A stretch of 64,000 nucleotides of DNA. Source: Bacteroides sp. (lineage in GTDB: Bacteria; Bacteroidota; Bacteroidia; Bacteroidales; Bacteroidaceae). How positions within the stretch are numbered: position 1 is the stretch's first letter; every line of letters starts with the position of its first letter. The DNA is taken from positions 1 through 64,000 of the forward strand of contig JALCME010000001.1 of assembly GCA_022648295.1 (NCBI GenBank), read 5' to 3'. Position numbers and translations under genes: made by a program. The notes below the pieces were generated by a model. That model had not been told where the DNA came from, made no database searches, and saw only the letters and a list, made by a program, of their open reading frames with translations. Shown here one piece after another: positions 1 through 9,606 of this stretch.

Positions 1-117
1 AAAGATTGCATTCATGATGTCTCTTAGAGTATATTTACGCTTTCTTTCTTGTCTATTTAAGATTTTTTCGACAACTTGCCATTGTTTATCAGTGAGGTTA
101 GTTGAGTATCGTTTCAT
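1..117 (-). CDS. IS5-family transposase, N-terminal part (cut by window edge)
   Basis: The minus strand reads 39 codons from an ATG at 117 to the window edge, beginning MKRYSTNLTDKQWQVVEKIL and continuing into RDIMNAIF. This pattern (Y-S-T-N-L-T-D-x-Q-W near the start, then an R-D-I-x-N-A-I segment) is the DUF4096 helix-turn-helix that opens many IS5-group transposases, so an insertion sequence probably extends past the left edge. Its inner terminus should lie between 118 and about 291; I could not fix the inverted repeat because the other end is absent. The IS ends just before a truncated gene, so it may have caused that truncation. The rest of the transposase, including the DDE residues, is not visible. 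Confidence 0.72.
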   Translation of the reverse strand, partial: MKRYSTNLTDKQWQVVEKILNRQERKRKYTLRDIMNAIF

Positions 118-291
118 TCCTTTAATTAATTGGTACTCATAAAGTTATAAAGAGACACTCAATTAATAAACTGATTTACAATATGTTATCTATTTATATA
201 GCATTGCTTTTCAATAAATTCAAAACAGCTTCTTACATAAGGAAATAATTATTTTAATAGGTAACATAAATATAAACAAGTAAAACCATCC

Positions 292-627
292 GTATTTCCC
301 CAGTACAAACTGGGTAACATTAATTCCAAAACATTGGTGGAAATGCTCTACAGTGAGCAACAGCAGAAATTCGGTCAACATAAGTTTACTTCATTACCAG
401 AACAATGCAAAGAATGCCAGTATCTTTTTGCTTGCAATGGCGGATGCCCTAAGGACAGATTTACTCACACAAAAGCGGGAGAACCGGGATTAAATTACTT
501 ACGTCAGGGATATTATCAGTTTTTCAATCATGTGGCTCCTTACATGGATTTTATGAAAAAAGAACTCATGAATAAACGAGCTCCCGCCAATATAATGAAA
601 GCCATCAAAGAAGGCTTAATCAAATAA
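292..627 (+). pseudogene. Anaerobic sulfatase-maturase remnant (5' truncated)
   Basis: The reading frame encodes the C-terminal part of a radical-SAM/SPASM anaerobic sulfatase maturase: V-F-P-Q-Y-K-L-G-N-I, then a C-x-x-C-x(5)-C-x(3)-C cluster (CKECQYLFACNGGCPKDR), which binds an auxiliary Fe-S cluster, then a long helical tail ending at a TAA. Intact family members are near 400 residues and carry the catalytic CxxxCxxC motif at the N-terminus; only about 110 codons remain. Family similarity starts abruptly near 292 and an in-frame stop lies at 262. The only possible start (TTG at 334) is inside the conserved domain. I infer a dead fragment left by deletion or by the adjacent insertion sequence. 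It cannot do radical chemistry. Confidence 0.8.
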
Positions 628-770
628 TGCCATCTGACAGTCAATATCTGCCAGAAAGGCTTTTCTGATCTCCATATTGCCACCGTTGTTCGATAGCCGA
701 ATATATATAATTAATACCAACGCAGTCTAAAAATCATCCTTGTAGCAAATCGTTCAGAAGAGCAAGACCT

Positions 771-814
771 TCTCCGTACCATCTTCGTACTATCTTCGCT
801 CCATCTCCGTGTCT
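771..814. repeat. Four imperfect 11-bp tandem repeats
   Basis: Four consecutive 11-base units start at 771, 782, 793 and 804: TCTCCGTACCA, TCTTCGTACTA, TCTTCGCTCCA and TCTCCGTGTCT. They share TCTyCG at the same phase. They lie in the 628-874 intergenic space between the sulfatase-maturase remnant and the 3' end of the TonB-dependent receptor. No start codon or promoter element is associated with them. The function is unknown. Confidence 0.65.
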
Positions 815-874
815 GTTTGCAGTAGCTGAAGCGAAGAACAGCGAACAAAGAGCGAAGTTGGTAGTAAGGATTTC

Positions 875-2869
875 CTACCTTAAGATATAGCTAACTGAAC
901 CCGATAGCCAAAACCCGGCTTGTGGAACATTGCCTAAATCAAAATAATGAGTATCGTAGAGATTATTCAGATTCAGACTGAAGAGCAAGTCTTTGCAGGT
1001 ATAGTTCAAATTCAAATCGAGGGTGGAAAATGCCGGATACGGTTCATCCCCCACTTTCTTTAAATCCACATACCGCTCGTAAGTCCCCATGCGCTTTTGA
1101 TAGCGGAAATACCATCCTGCGGAAAGGCCTTTCCAGATAGGATGGGTAAAACGGACAGTGAACTTATCACGCAAATAATTCAAAGCATAGATAGAGATCA
1201 GATTCTTAGCATCATGCTTTGAATGCATACAGGTATAATCCAATGCCAGCCGGCTGCTATTTCCTAAAAGTGGGAGGAACTGCCCCATGCTAAAGTCTAC
1301 CCCCATCTCCAATCCCTGCGTATTGAGTGTGGAAAGATTCCAGGAAGACCATTTAGTTTCCGAAGGATCATCTTTTACCCAATCTATCATATCACGCCCC
1401 CATTGTAAGAAACCGGTAAGGTAAGCTCTCACGCGGGAAGTATTATATTTAAAAGCCAGATCCACAGACTCAGACCGTTCGGGTTTCAAACCTTCATTCC
1501 CGTTGTGGGTTTCAGTGGTATAATACAGGTCCGTAAATGTAGGCATACGGGTGGATTTACTCCACGAAGAGGATATGGAGAAATAGTCATCTGTTTTATA
1601 AGTGACACTAACCGAAGGAAAGAACTTATATTCCCCGCTCAATAACGTGTTATGATTCAGCAATACCCCGGCGGAAACCACAAAACGATTCCAGTTGACC
1701 GTATGTTCCAGCGTCACACTGGTATTGGTACGGCTATCATACATCTTATACTTTCCATGAGGTTCGGACAGCGGTTTACCAAGCAGACTACTCATTATAT
1801 CCTCACGCCGCAGTTCTCCTCCCAAACTCGTGGTTCCCAGTACGGACTGATAAAGAAAAATCAGGTTACCTCCATAGGTATCGTTGCGATGATAATTCCG
1901 CCCAGTATCGGTATTCTTAATCAAATCAAACTGATCATAATGCCTGTCCCAAAAAAGTATGGGAATCACTTTCAATGCAGAGCCAAATTCTCCTTTCAGA
2001 GAACCAAGGTAATTGCTGATACGCTCGTACTGATTGGGGTATTTAGCTGAATAAAAGGTATTTGCACCGTAATGCCTATTATTGTAACCCAACTGCAAAT
2101 CAAGTTTTGAGTCTTTCTTCAAGTGGAAACGGGTTTGCCAAAGCGCATTATAAATATCATAGTCACTGTTGGCGATATATCCGCCGGACGAACTGTAACC
2201 AAACGACATACTATTGGTCGTAATACCTACCTTTGATGTCCCACGTAATTCCACTCCGCCCATTTGGTGCATACCACCTTCCAACTTGGCATATAATCTC
2301 TCACTGACCTCTTTCTTGGTGATGATATTGATTCCTCCCGAAAAAGCACTGGAACCGTAAATCAGCGCAGCAGGGCCGTGAATAATTTCAATCCGTTCAA
2401 TATCAGACAAGTTAATAGGAAAATCAAAGCTATAATGCCCGGTCTGCGCATTCGATACATTAATGCCATTGAGCAAAACGGCATTTTCATCAAATGTTCC
2501 TCCCCGAATAGAAACATCAGCCTGTACCCCATGCCCGCCACGTTGAATCACATCCACATTAGCAGCATAAGCCAACAACTCCTGAATGCTTTGCACCGGT
2601 GCCGCGGCAATCTGATCTTTCGTAATAACTGTCACAAACTTTGCCGTCTGATTAATGGGAACTTCCACTTTGGCAGCAGTCACCATCACCTCATCCAGCC
2701 TTATCTGTCGGGTAGTATCCTGTACAGTCTGTGCCCGTACTGGAATGATGACCTGCAACAATATCATCGCTACTAATACCAACTTTTCTATTTTAAATAA
2801 AGAACATATCTTTGATTCCATCCTATTGAAAATCATTATCATTATCCGTTTCATCCATTTTACTTTCAT
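875..2869 (-). CDS. TonB-dependent outer-membrane receptor
   Basis: A 664-residue TonB-dependent transporter that would pull a ligand through the outer membrane using TonB/ExbBD energy. A hydrophobic signal segment (about residues 29-45) ends in VRA before QTVQD; a TonB-box-like DEVMVTA follows near residue 60; then a plug domain (VTVITKDQI, VSIRGG, VLLNGI, IERIEIIHGPAALIYGSSAFSGGINI) and a C-terminal 22-strand barrel region closing with an aromatic-rich end. It lacks the N-terminal carboxypeptidase-like domain of SusC proteins, so it resembles the siderophore, haem or cobalamin receptor group. The start is uncertain: Met17 (2821) would also give a good signal peptide. No partner lipoprotein is adjacent, and the ligand is unknown. 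Confidence 0.88.
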   Translation of the reverse strand: MKVKWMKRIMIMIFNRMESKICSLFKIEKLVLVAMILLQVIIPVRAQTVQDTTRQIRLDEVMVTAAKVEVPINQTAKFVTVITKDQIAAAPVQSIQELLAYAANVDVIQRGGHGVQADVSIRGGTFDENAVLLNGINVSNAQTGHYSFDFPINLSDIERIEIIHGPAALIYGSSAFSGGINIITKKEVSERLYAKLEGGMHQMGGVELRGTSKVGITTNSMSFGYSSSGGYIANSDYDIYNALWQTRFHLKKDSKLDLQLGYNNRHYGANTFYSAKYPNQYERISNYLGSLKGEFGSALKVIPILFWDRHYDQFDLIKNTDTGRNYHRNDTYGGNLIFLYQSVLGTTSLGGELRREDIMSSLLGKPLSEPHGKYKMYDSRTNTSVTLEHTVNWNRFVVSAGVLLNHNTLLSGEYKFFPSVSVTYKTDDYFSISSSWSKSTRMPTFTDLYYTTETHNGNEGLKPERSESVDLAFKYNTSRVRAYLTGFLQWGRDMIDWVKDDPSETKWSSWNLSTLNTQGLEMGVDFSMGQFLPLLGNSSRLALDYTCMHSKHDAKNLISIYALNYLRDKFTVRFTHPIWKGLSAGWYFRYQKRMGTYERYVDLKKVGDEPYPAFSTLDLNLNYTCKDLLFSLNLNNLYDTHYFDLGNVPQAGFWLSGSVSYILR

Positions 2870-2891
2870 CTATTCATTCTAAAAAGATGAG

Positions 2892-2899
2892 GCAAAGTT
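2892..2899 (-). promoter_or_regulatory. Bacteroides -7 element for the TonB receptor
   Basis: The minus strand reads TAACTTTG, matching TAnnTTTG, about 22 bases before the receptor start. Transcription would begin near 2885, leaving a very short leader. It lies between the receptor and the upstream symporter, so the two genes may be transcribed separately. Confidence 0.5.
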
Positions 2900-2967
2900 A
2901 ACCATTATAGAGCCTTATTCAAGCAAAAACAACCTTTTCCGGGAAATCATTATTAGAAGGCGCTCCT

Positions 2968-4440
2968 TTAAAACTTGATAGGCATTGCTACACTTGATTG
3001 TTTATTGCTAATAAGAAATAAACCAAGGAACGTCACTGCCCCGTTAAATAAAAGGATTTCATATCCTACCTGATAATCAAACATCGTCCTCAACCCCCAC
3101 TCCACAGCATAACTTAACAAAGGAGCCATAATACAAATATATGGCGTTAGCCTGTCACGTACCGATCGTTTACAGAAGAGTCCGAAAGCAAAGAGCCCTA
3201 ACAACGGACCGTAAGTATAAGACACCGCTACATAAATGGTATTCAAAATATTAGTCTGCCCCATATAATTAATAAACAAAATAATCAGAATAAAAAGCAC
3301 ACAGATAGAGAAATGCACAATATTCCGGATTAACCGGGCGTTTCCTTTATGATGATGCTCCATACCCAACAGATCCACACAAAAAGAGGTGGTCAGCGAA
3401 GTCAATGCAGAATCGGCATTGGAAAAAGAAGCTGCCACAATGCCCAAAGCGAAACAAAGCAATGCAGGTATTCCCAGGTATTGTGAAGCGAGTAACGGAA
3501 GAATTTCATCGGAATGAACCGGCAAGCTGATATGAAACCGGGCTGCAAAAGTCAATAACAGAATACCCAGAATCAGAAAAAGATAATTCATCGGAATGAA
3601 ACCGAAGCCGTAAGTCAGCATATTCTTCTGTGCTTCTTTCAGGTTACGGCAAGTCAGGTTCTTCTGCATCATATTTTGATCCAAGCCCGTCATTACAATA
3701 ACAATAAAAATACCACTCAGAAACTGTTTGAAAAAGTTTTGACGGGAATGCCAATCATCAAAAACGAAGATACGGGAATGCGGACTAGATTTCACAGTGG
3801 CTACAATATCAGACAACCCGAAGTCTAACCTGAAAGAAACCTGCCAAACAATCAGTCCGAGTGCCGTAAGCAAACAAATAGTTTGTAATACATCAGTCCA
3901 GATAATAGTCCCCATACCACTACGGAAAGTATACAACCAGATTATCATTACCACCCCTGTCACTGTCACATAAAAAGGAACACCCAACTGGTTAAAAACA
4001 AGTGTTTGCAGTATCAGTACGATCAAATAAAGTTTGGCAGCTGCTCCCACTGTTTTAGAAAGCAAAAAAAACGAAGCACCTGTTCTATAAGAATATATGC
4101 CAAAACGCTTCTCAAGATAAGTATAAATAGAAACCAGGTTCATACGATAATAAAGGGGAAGAAGCACATAAGCCACCACAACATAGCCAAAAAAGAAACC
4201 GAAAACAAGCTGCATGTAGGTCATATCAAAACCGCCTACCATCCCCGGCACCGAAACAAAAGTGACTCCCGATATGGAATCACCCAACATCCCGATAGCC
4301 ACCACATACCAAGGAGTGGTCCGATTAGCTAGAAAAAACGTTTCATTGCTCGAGTTTCTCTTTCCCGAGAGATAAGAGATCAACATAATAAATGCGAGAT
4401 AAATCGCAATTATCACCAATATATAGTTACCCATACTCAA
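2968..4440 (-). CDS. Sodium:solute symporter family permease
   Basis: A 490-residue polytopic inner-membrane protein of the sodium:solute symporter (SSF) family, which imports small solutes with Na+. The N-terminus shows helix 1 (YILVIIAIYLAFIMLISYL), then the family region ETFFLANRTTPWYVVAIGMLGDSISG, in which the unwound helix binds substrate and sodium. About 13 hydrophobic segments run to the C-terminus, and the length is normal for the family. The gene is transcribed away from the esterase on its right and lies just upstream of the TonB receptor in the same direction. Joint action, with the receptor moving the ligand across the outer membrane and this permease across the inner membrane, is possible but is only inferred from adjacency. 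The substrate cannot be read from sequence. Confidence 0.9.
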   Translation of the reverse strand: MSMGNYILVIIAIYLAFIMLISYLSGKRNSSNETFFLANRTTPWYVVAIGMLGDSISGVTFVSVPGMVGGFDMTYMQLVFGFFFGYVVVAYVLLPLYYRMNLVSIYTYLEKRFGIYSYRTGASFFLLSKTVGAAAKLYLIVLILQTLVFNQLGVPFYVTVTGVVMIIWLYTFRSGMGTIIWTDVLQTICLLTALGLIVWQVSFRLDFGLSDIVATVKSSPHSRIFVFDDWHSRQNFFKQFLSGIFIVIVMTGLDQNMMQKNLTCRNLKEAQKNMLTYGFGFIPMNYLFLILGILLLTFAARFHISLPVHSDEILPLLASQYLGIPALLCFALGIVAASFSNADSALTSLTTSFCVDLLGMEHHHKGNARLIRNIVHFSICVLFILIILFINYMGQTNILNTIYVAVSYTYGPLLGLFAFGLFCKRSVRDRLTPYICIMAPLLSYAVEWGLRTMFDYQVGYEILLFNGAVTFLGLFLISNKQSSVAMPIKF

Positions 4441-4592
4441 TTCTTACTTCAAAAAAGGACAAGACAGCATATCGAAAAGTCTCTGTTACATATCAGATAC
4501 AATTTATTAAAAATAACTTTACGATATTTTTCTATTAAGGACAAAACTATAAAAAAACATTGGAATAGCATAAAAGGGAGACATCATTTATT

Positions 4593-4600
4593 TATCTTTG
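4593..4600 (+). promoter_or_regulatory. -7 element upstream of the esterase
   Basis: TATCTTTG matches TAnnTTTG 50 bases before the esterase start. No TTTG lies at the usual distance, so only the -7 half is supported. Confidence 0.5.
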
Positions 4601-4625
4601 TGTCAAGTCTACTACTATATAATAA

Positions 4626-5855
<1,230 letters not shown>

Positions 5856-5871
5856 AAGTTAGTCGTAGAGA

Positions 5872-5940
5872 AACACTGCGTTGATCGTAGAGCAAAGGTT
5901 TGTTGGTCGTAGAGCAAGCAACTGCTCCTCTACGACCAAC
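5872..5940. repeat. GTCGTAGAG repeats ending in a 13-bp inverted repeat
   Basis: The gap between the convergent esterase and serpin genes holds three copies of a TCGTAGAG word (near 5873, 5885 and 5906). The last is the left arm of a perfect 13-bp inverted repeat: GTTGGTCGTAGAG at 5902-5914 and its complement at 5928-5940. The hairpin could end transcription from both sides, but neither side has a long T run. It may instead be a small repetitive palindrome. Confidence 0.6.
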
Positions 5941-5966
5941 GTAAACCATACATAAAAACTGAATTA

Positions 5967-7211
5967 TTAATTAAGTTGAGAGACCTTTCCCATAAAAAGA
6001 ATAGCACCCGTGCTCTTTTCTTTGATCAGAAAAGCGAAAGGTCTGTTTACATAGAAATTAACGGAAGCTGATGGACCAACAGACGTTTCAAACGCCCCGA
6101 CAACTGTAACCGCAGCTGCTTCTGTCCCCTCTTCGTTTACTTTTAAATAGTTAAATTGCTGCAAAAGACCAATATATAAATCTGCAGTCGACATTTTAGA
6201 AAGATCGGCTTTATTAGCATCAAAAGCATCTTTCATTCCCAAGTCCTTCATATCTTCTATCAAATCCTTATCGTATTTCAATTCAAACTTCGGGAGTTTA
6301 ACCTCTAATTCCATCCCATGCATTTCCGAAATCCACTCATTCCAATGTTCATAAGTTAAACCAGAAAGGCTCTCATCCAAGGTCTTACCCTCTGTAGGAA
6401 GCAAAACAACCATACTGAAAGCTTCATTACCATATGGAAACTCCGCAATAGAAAAATATTCGTTTTGGAGATAATTGAAAGAAGCCGTTTGATTCATCAT
6501 TGGTACCGTAGTCTTACTACCATCAGCATTACTAAAGCTTTCATTATTAGTATTTGATTTATCAAACTTAGAAGTCCAGGTACCTTTAAAATAAAGAGCA
6601 TTGATTAAATACAACCTCACATTAGCAGGTATTTCTTTAATAACATTCTTTATGCATTGGTTCGTTTTATCAGCACACCATTGGTTAATCACGTCTTTTG
6701 CTGTAGAAGAGGTAAAATCAAGATTACGCACTTCTGCATCATAATAGTCCTTATTCAAGTCGACAAAAGAATCATAAACTTTAAATCCCTGCTTAATCCA
6801 GATAGAATTCGCTATATTGATCTGCGTCGTATTATCCAAATCAAGTAATGCAGTAGTTAGTTTTTGGTTATAGCTGTTCATCTCATCAGGAGAAAAAGAT
6901 GAAGGTGAAAAGCCCAAAGTTGTTTGCATTTCTGCCAGCGTATTTCCATTTGCTCCATTAGCAGTCATGGATAAAGCAAGGGAAGCACTCAAGGGAGAAA
7001 TAAAAACATTTGGTTTTTCTGTTTCGGTCTGACAAACCTGATTAAAGAAACGGAAAGCAAAATCCGTACCCCTGTTCATCATTACTCTTTCTGATGCAGA
7101 AAGCTCAATATCCTTACGTGCTTTAAGTTTTACCTGAGAAATATCCTCCTCTTTTTGGCAGGCTACAAATACACTAAGCAGAATCAATATGGCATTTTTT
7201 TTCTTAATCAT
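5967..7211 (-). CDS. Serpin-family protease inhibitor lipoprotein
   Basis: A 414-residue serpin, a suicide inhibitor of serine or cysteine proteases. The N-terminus is a lipoprotein signal ending SVFVAC, with Cys17 as the lipidation site, so the protein is membrane anchored. Serpin landmarks are present: NVFISPLSASLALSMTANGA, the LYLINALYFKGTW breach/shutter segment, the hinge EEGTEAAAVT, and NRPFAFLIKEKSTGAILFMG at the end. The hinge is rich in small residues, as inhibitory serpins need for loop insertion. Counting from the conserved P17 Glu puts P1-P1' at about Thr-Ser, which suggests an elastase- or subtilisin-like rather than trypsin-like target (inference). Likely role: protection against host or competitor proteases in the gut. 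Confidence 0.93.
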   Translation of the reverse strand: MIKKKNAILILLSVFVACQKEEDISQVKLKARKDIELSASERVMMNRGTDFAFRFFNQVCQTETEKPNVFISPLSASLALSMTANGANGNTLAEMQTTLGFSPSSFSPDEMNSYNQKLTTALLDLDNTTQINIANSIWIKQGFKVYDSFVDLNKDYYDAEVRNLDFTSSTAKDVINQWCADKTNQCIKNVIKEIPANVRLYLINALYFKGTWTSKFDKSNTNNESFSNADGSKTTVPMMNQTASFNYLQNEYFSIAEFPYGNEAFSMVVLLPTEGKTLDESLSGLTYEHWNEWISEMHGMELEVKLPKFELKYDKDLIEDMKDLGMKDAFDANKADLSKMSTADLYIGLLQQFNYLKVNEEGTEAAAVTVVGAFETSVGPSASVNFYVNRPFAFLIKEKSTGAILFMGKVSQLN

Positions 7212-7259
7212 AGGTAAATTGTATTAGCTTTATTATTTATTAAGTAAATACATCAACAA

Positions 7260-7267
7260 CAAAAATA
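7260..7267 (-). promoter_or_regulatory. -7 element for the serpin gene
   Basis: The minus strand reads TATTTTTG (TAnnTTTG) about 49 bases before the serpin start. It is back-to-back with the promoter of the B12 operon. Confidence 0.45.
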
Positions 7268-7304
7268 CTGCATCCAGCAATTATTATTATTCAAAAGACT
7301 TTTT

Positions 7305-7312
7305 TATCTTTG
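7305..7312 (+). promoter_or_regulatory. -7 element for the B12 riboswitch and btu operon
   Basis: TATCTTTG fits TAnnTTTG, and transcription would begin near 7318, exactly where the cobalamin riboswitch fold starts. Confidence 0.6.
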
Positions 7313-7317
7313 CCACA

Positions 7318-7500
7318 GGTTTTGTTGGAGAAGTGTTAGTCGATATTTCTTCATGAAAAGGGAATCGGGTGAAAGTCCCGGACAGTCCCGCTGCTGTGAG
7401 CTCTTTTTAGAGGTAAACCATTACCCTATGCCACTGCCGAAATAAACGGTGGGAAGGCGGTTTACCAGAGTAAGTCAGAAGACCTACAAGACCTTTCAAA
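7318..7500 (+). ncRNA. Cobalamin riboswitch
   Basis: The 340-base gap between the serpin and btuB is occupied by a cobalamin riboswitch. Visible conserved blocks are GGAATCGGGTGAAAGTCCCG followed by GACAGTCCCGCTGCTGTGA, then GCCACTG, then GGGAAGGCGG, and finally the B12 box AGTCAGAAGACC near 7474-7484. These occur in the standard order and spacing. A downstream GC-rich palindrome (TCCTCGAGGA near 7509-7518), just before the btuB start at 7553, is a candidate expression platform. Known behaviour of the class: adenosylcobalamin binding lowers expression of the downstream gene, here btuB and probably the whole uptake operon. Confidence 0.95.
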
Positions 7501-7552
7501 TTTTGCATCCTCGAGGACGGATACAAGAAGCACATATTAAAAAATAGCATTT

Positions 7553-9580
7553 ATGATAAGAAGCAATCCATGCCGCAATATACGGCTACGATTCTGCTGG
7601 TGTTGTGTTATCCTATGGATATCGGCCAATACTTCTGCACAACAGGCAAGCGACTCCATCACCGGAAAAGTACATGATATACCCGGGGTGACGGTGAAAG
7701 CACGACGTGCACCCAATAAAGTAACAAGTAGCGTACCCATACAGCTTTTAAGTAAAGAAGATATTTCTCAATTGGGCATTCAGAATATGGCTGATGCGGT
7801 ACGACGCTTTGCCGGTGCAAATGTAAAAGATTACGGAGGTATAGGAGGGGTGAAAACAGTCTCCGTAAGAAATATGGGAGCAGCACATACAGCTGTCAGC
7901 TATGATGGTATGCTGGTAAGTAACTGCCAGGCCGGGCAAATAGACATCGGACGCTTTTCATTGGATAATGTAGAAATGCTTTCACTCGCTATCGGACAGG
8001 ATGATAATTTGCTGCAGTCTGCGCGACTGTTTGCATCGGGGGCGGTCCTGAATATTGAGACAGAAAAGCCAACTTTCAAAGGATCAGCCAACAAAACTTT
8101 TCAAATCAAACTCAACGGAGGCTCATTCGGATACGTCAGCCCAGCAATCAGATGGTGGCAGAAAATTAATAAGAGTACCAAAATAGCAGTCAACGGAAAC
8201 TATTTGCATGCTGATGGCAATTATCCTTTTGAATTGGTAAATGGCAAATATACAACAACAGAAAAAAGGAATAACTCTACAATAAACAGCTATCAGGGTG
8301 AAGGGAATTTATACCACACCTTTAAAGATAACAGTACGATGGAAGTCAAATCCTATTATTATTATTCCAAACGGGGACTTCCCGGTTCTGTTATTCTGTA
8401 CAATCCCATTTCCAATGAAAAGCTCTGGGATGAGAATTTCTTTGCCCAGACAAAGTATAAAAAAATATTTTCAAGCCAATTTAAAATGCTGGTGCAAGCC
8501 AAATACAACCACAGCTGGAACAAGTATGAAGACAAAGGAGTGGAATACGTGGACAATACCTATCAGGCTATTCACCGGCAAAACGAATACAGCATATCCG
8601 CCAGTGGGCTCTATCAACCATTATCCAATTTATCAATAGCACTGTCACAAGACGGTTATATAAATGCATTAAGAAGCAATCTTCCTGAATGCCCATTCCC
8701 CACCAGGTATACATCACTAACGGCCCTCAATGCCCGCTGGCTATGGAAAAGGATATCCATAACCGGAACATTAGTAAATACATTCATCACAGAAAAGGTC
8801 AAAGTAGGTGACCAACCGAACAATCTCAAACGCTTGTCTCCAAGTATCTCTGCCAATATCAAGCCATGGGGCGGCGAGGATTTATATATACGATTGCTTT
8901 ATAAAAGCACATTCAGAACGCCTACTTTCAACGACCTCTACTATTACAGGCTGGGAAACAGAAGCTTACGCCCTGAAAAGGCAAATGAATACAATCTGGG
9001 AGTTGCATGGAACAAGAGGCTATTCCCCTTTATGGACTATTTTTCCATGACAATTGATGGATATTACAATAATGTAAAAGATAAAATTGTGGCTTTTCCT
9101 ACCACCTATGCCTGGAGGATGGCTAATTATGGAAAAGTGCATATTACGGGAATGGATGTAACTCTTGCAAGTGCAGCCAAAATAAACAAGAATATTAATT
9201 TAATCTTTTCCGGTGCCTACACTCTACAGAAAGCAATAGACCTGACAGATCCGGATGCAAAGAATTACAAAGATCAATTACCTTATACTCCGGAGCATAG
9301 CGGTAACGTTTCACTGATAGCAGAGACACCAATTGTAAATGTCGGTTATTCTATTGTCGGAGTGAGCAAAAGATATAGTTTATCACAAAACATACCAGAG
9401 AACCAGGTGGACGGTTATCTGGAGCATTCGTTAAGTTTATCACACCGCTTTTTATTGAAAAATTATAGTTTGCAGCTCAAAGCCGAAATTATAAACCTGA
9501 CCAATGCTCAATATGACGTAATACAATATTACCCAATGCCCGGACGTTCATGGAGAATTAGCGGCATTTTCAATTTCTAA
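7553..9580 (+). CDS. btuB: Cobalamin TonB-dependent receptor BtuB
   Basis: A 675-residue TonB-dependent outer-membrane transporter, assigned to vitamin B12 because the riboswitch directly precedes it and btuG, btuF, btuC and btuD follow. The signal peptide ends near ANTSAQQ; a degenerate TonB box (PGVTVKAR) precedes the plug (VPIQLLSKEDI, DAVRRFAGANVKDYGG, VSVRNMGAAHTAVSYDGM). The barrel includes the Bacteroidetes motif STFRTPTFNDLYYYRLGNRSL and a terminal aromatic strand (SWRISGIFNF). In Bacteroides, BtuB pairs with the surface lipoprotein BtuG, encoded 26 bases downstream here. Length is typical. The ATG at 7553 is the first start after the riboswitch. Confidence 0.9.
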   Translation: MIRSNPCRNIRLRFCWCCVILWISANTSAQQASDSITGKVHDIPGVTVKARRAPNKVTSSVPIQLLSKEDISQLGIQNMADAVRRFAGANVKDYGGIGGVKTVSVRNMGAAHTAVSYDGMLVSNCQAGQIDIGRFSLDNVEMLSLAIGQDDNLLQSARLFASGAVLNIETEKPTFKGSANKTFQIKLNGGSFGYVSPAIRWWQKINKSTKIAVNGNYLHADGNYPFELVNGKYTTTEKRNNSTINSYQGEGNLYHTFKDNSTMEVKSYYYYSKRGLPGSVILYNPISNEKLWDENFFAQTKYKKIFSSQFKMLVQAKYNHSWNKYEDKGVEYVDNTYQAIHRQNEYSISASGLYQPLSNLSIALSQDGYINALRSNLPECPFPTRYTSLTALNARWLWKRISITGTLVNTFITEKVKVGDQPNNLKRLSPSISANIKPWGGEDLYIRLLYKSTFRTPTFNDLYYYRLGNRSLRPEKANEYNLGVAWNKRLFPFMDYFSMTIDGYYNNVKDKIVAFPTTYAWRMANYGKVHITGMDVTLASAAKINKNINLIFSGAYTLQKAIDLTDPDAKNYKDQLPYTPEHSGNVSLIAETPIVNVGYSIVGVSKRYSLSQNIPENQVDGYLEHSLSLSHRFLLKNYSLQLKAEIINLTNAQYDVIQYYPMPGRSWRISGIFNF

Positions 9581-9606
9581 ATAATAAACAAGAGAAAATA
9601 AACATT

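Noticed and set aside
1652..2050. Plus-strand frame inside the TonB receptor gene
   Set aside because: It is antisense to a clear gene, with no promoter and no family resemblance.
4006..4332. Plus-strand frame inside the symporter gene
   Set aside because: It is antisense to a strong family match and has a composition typical of a shadow frame.
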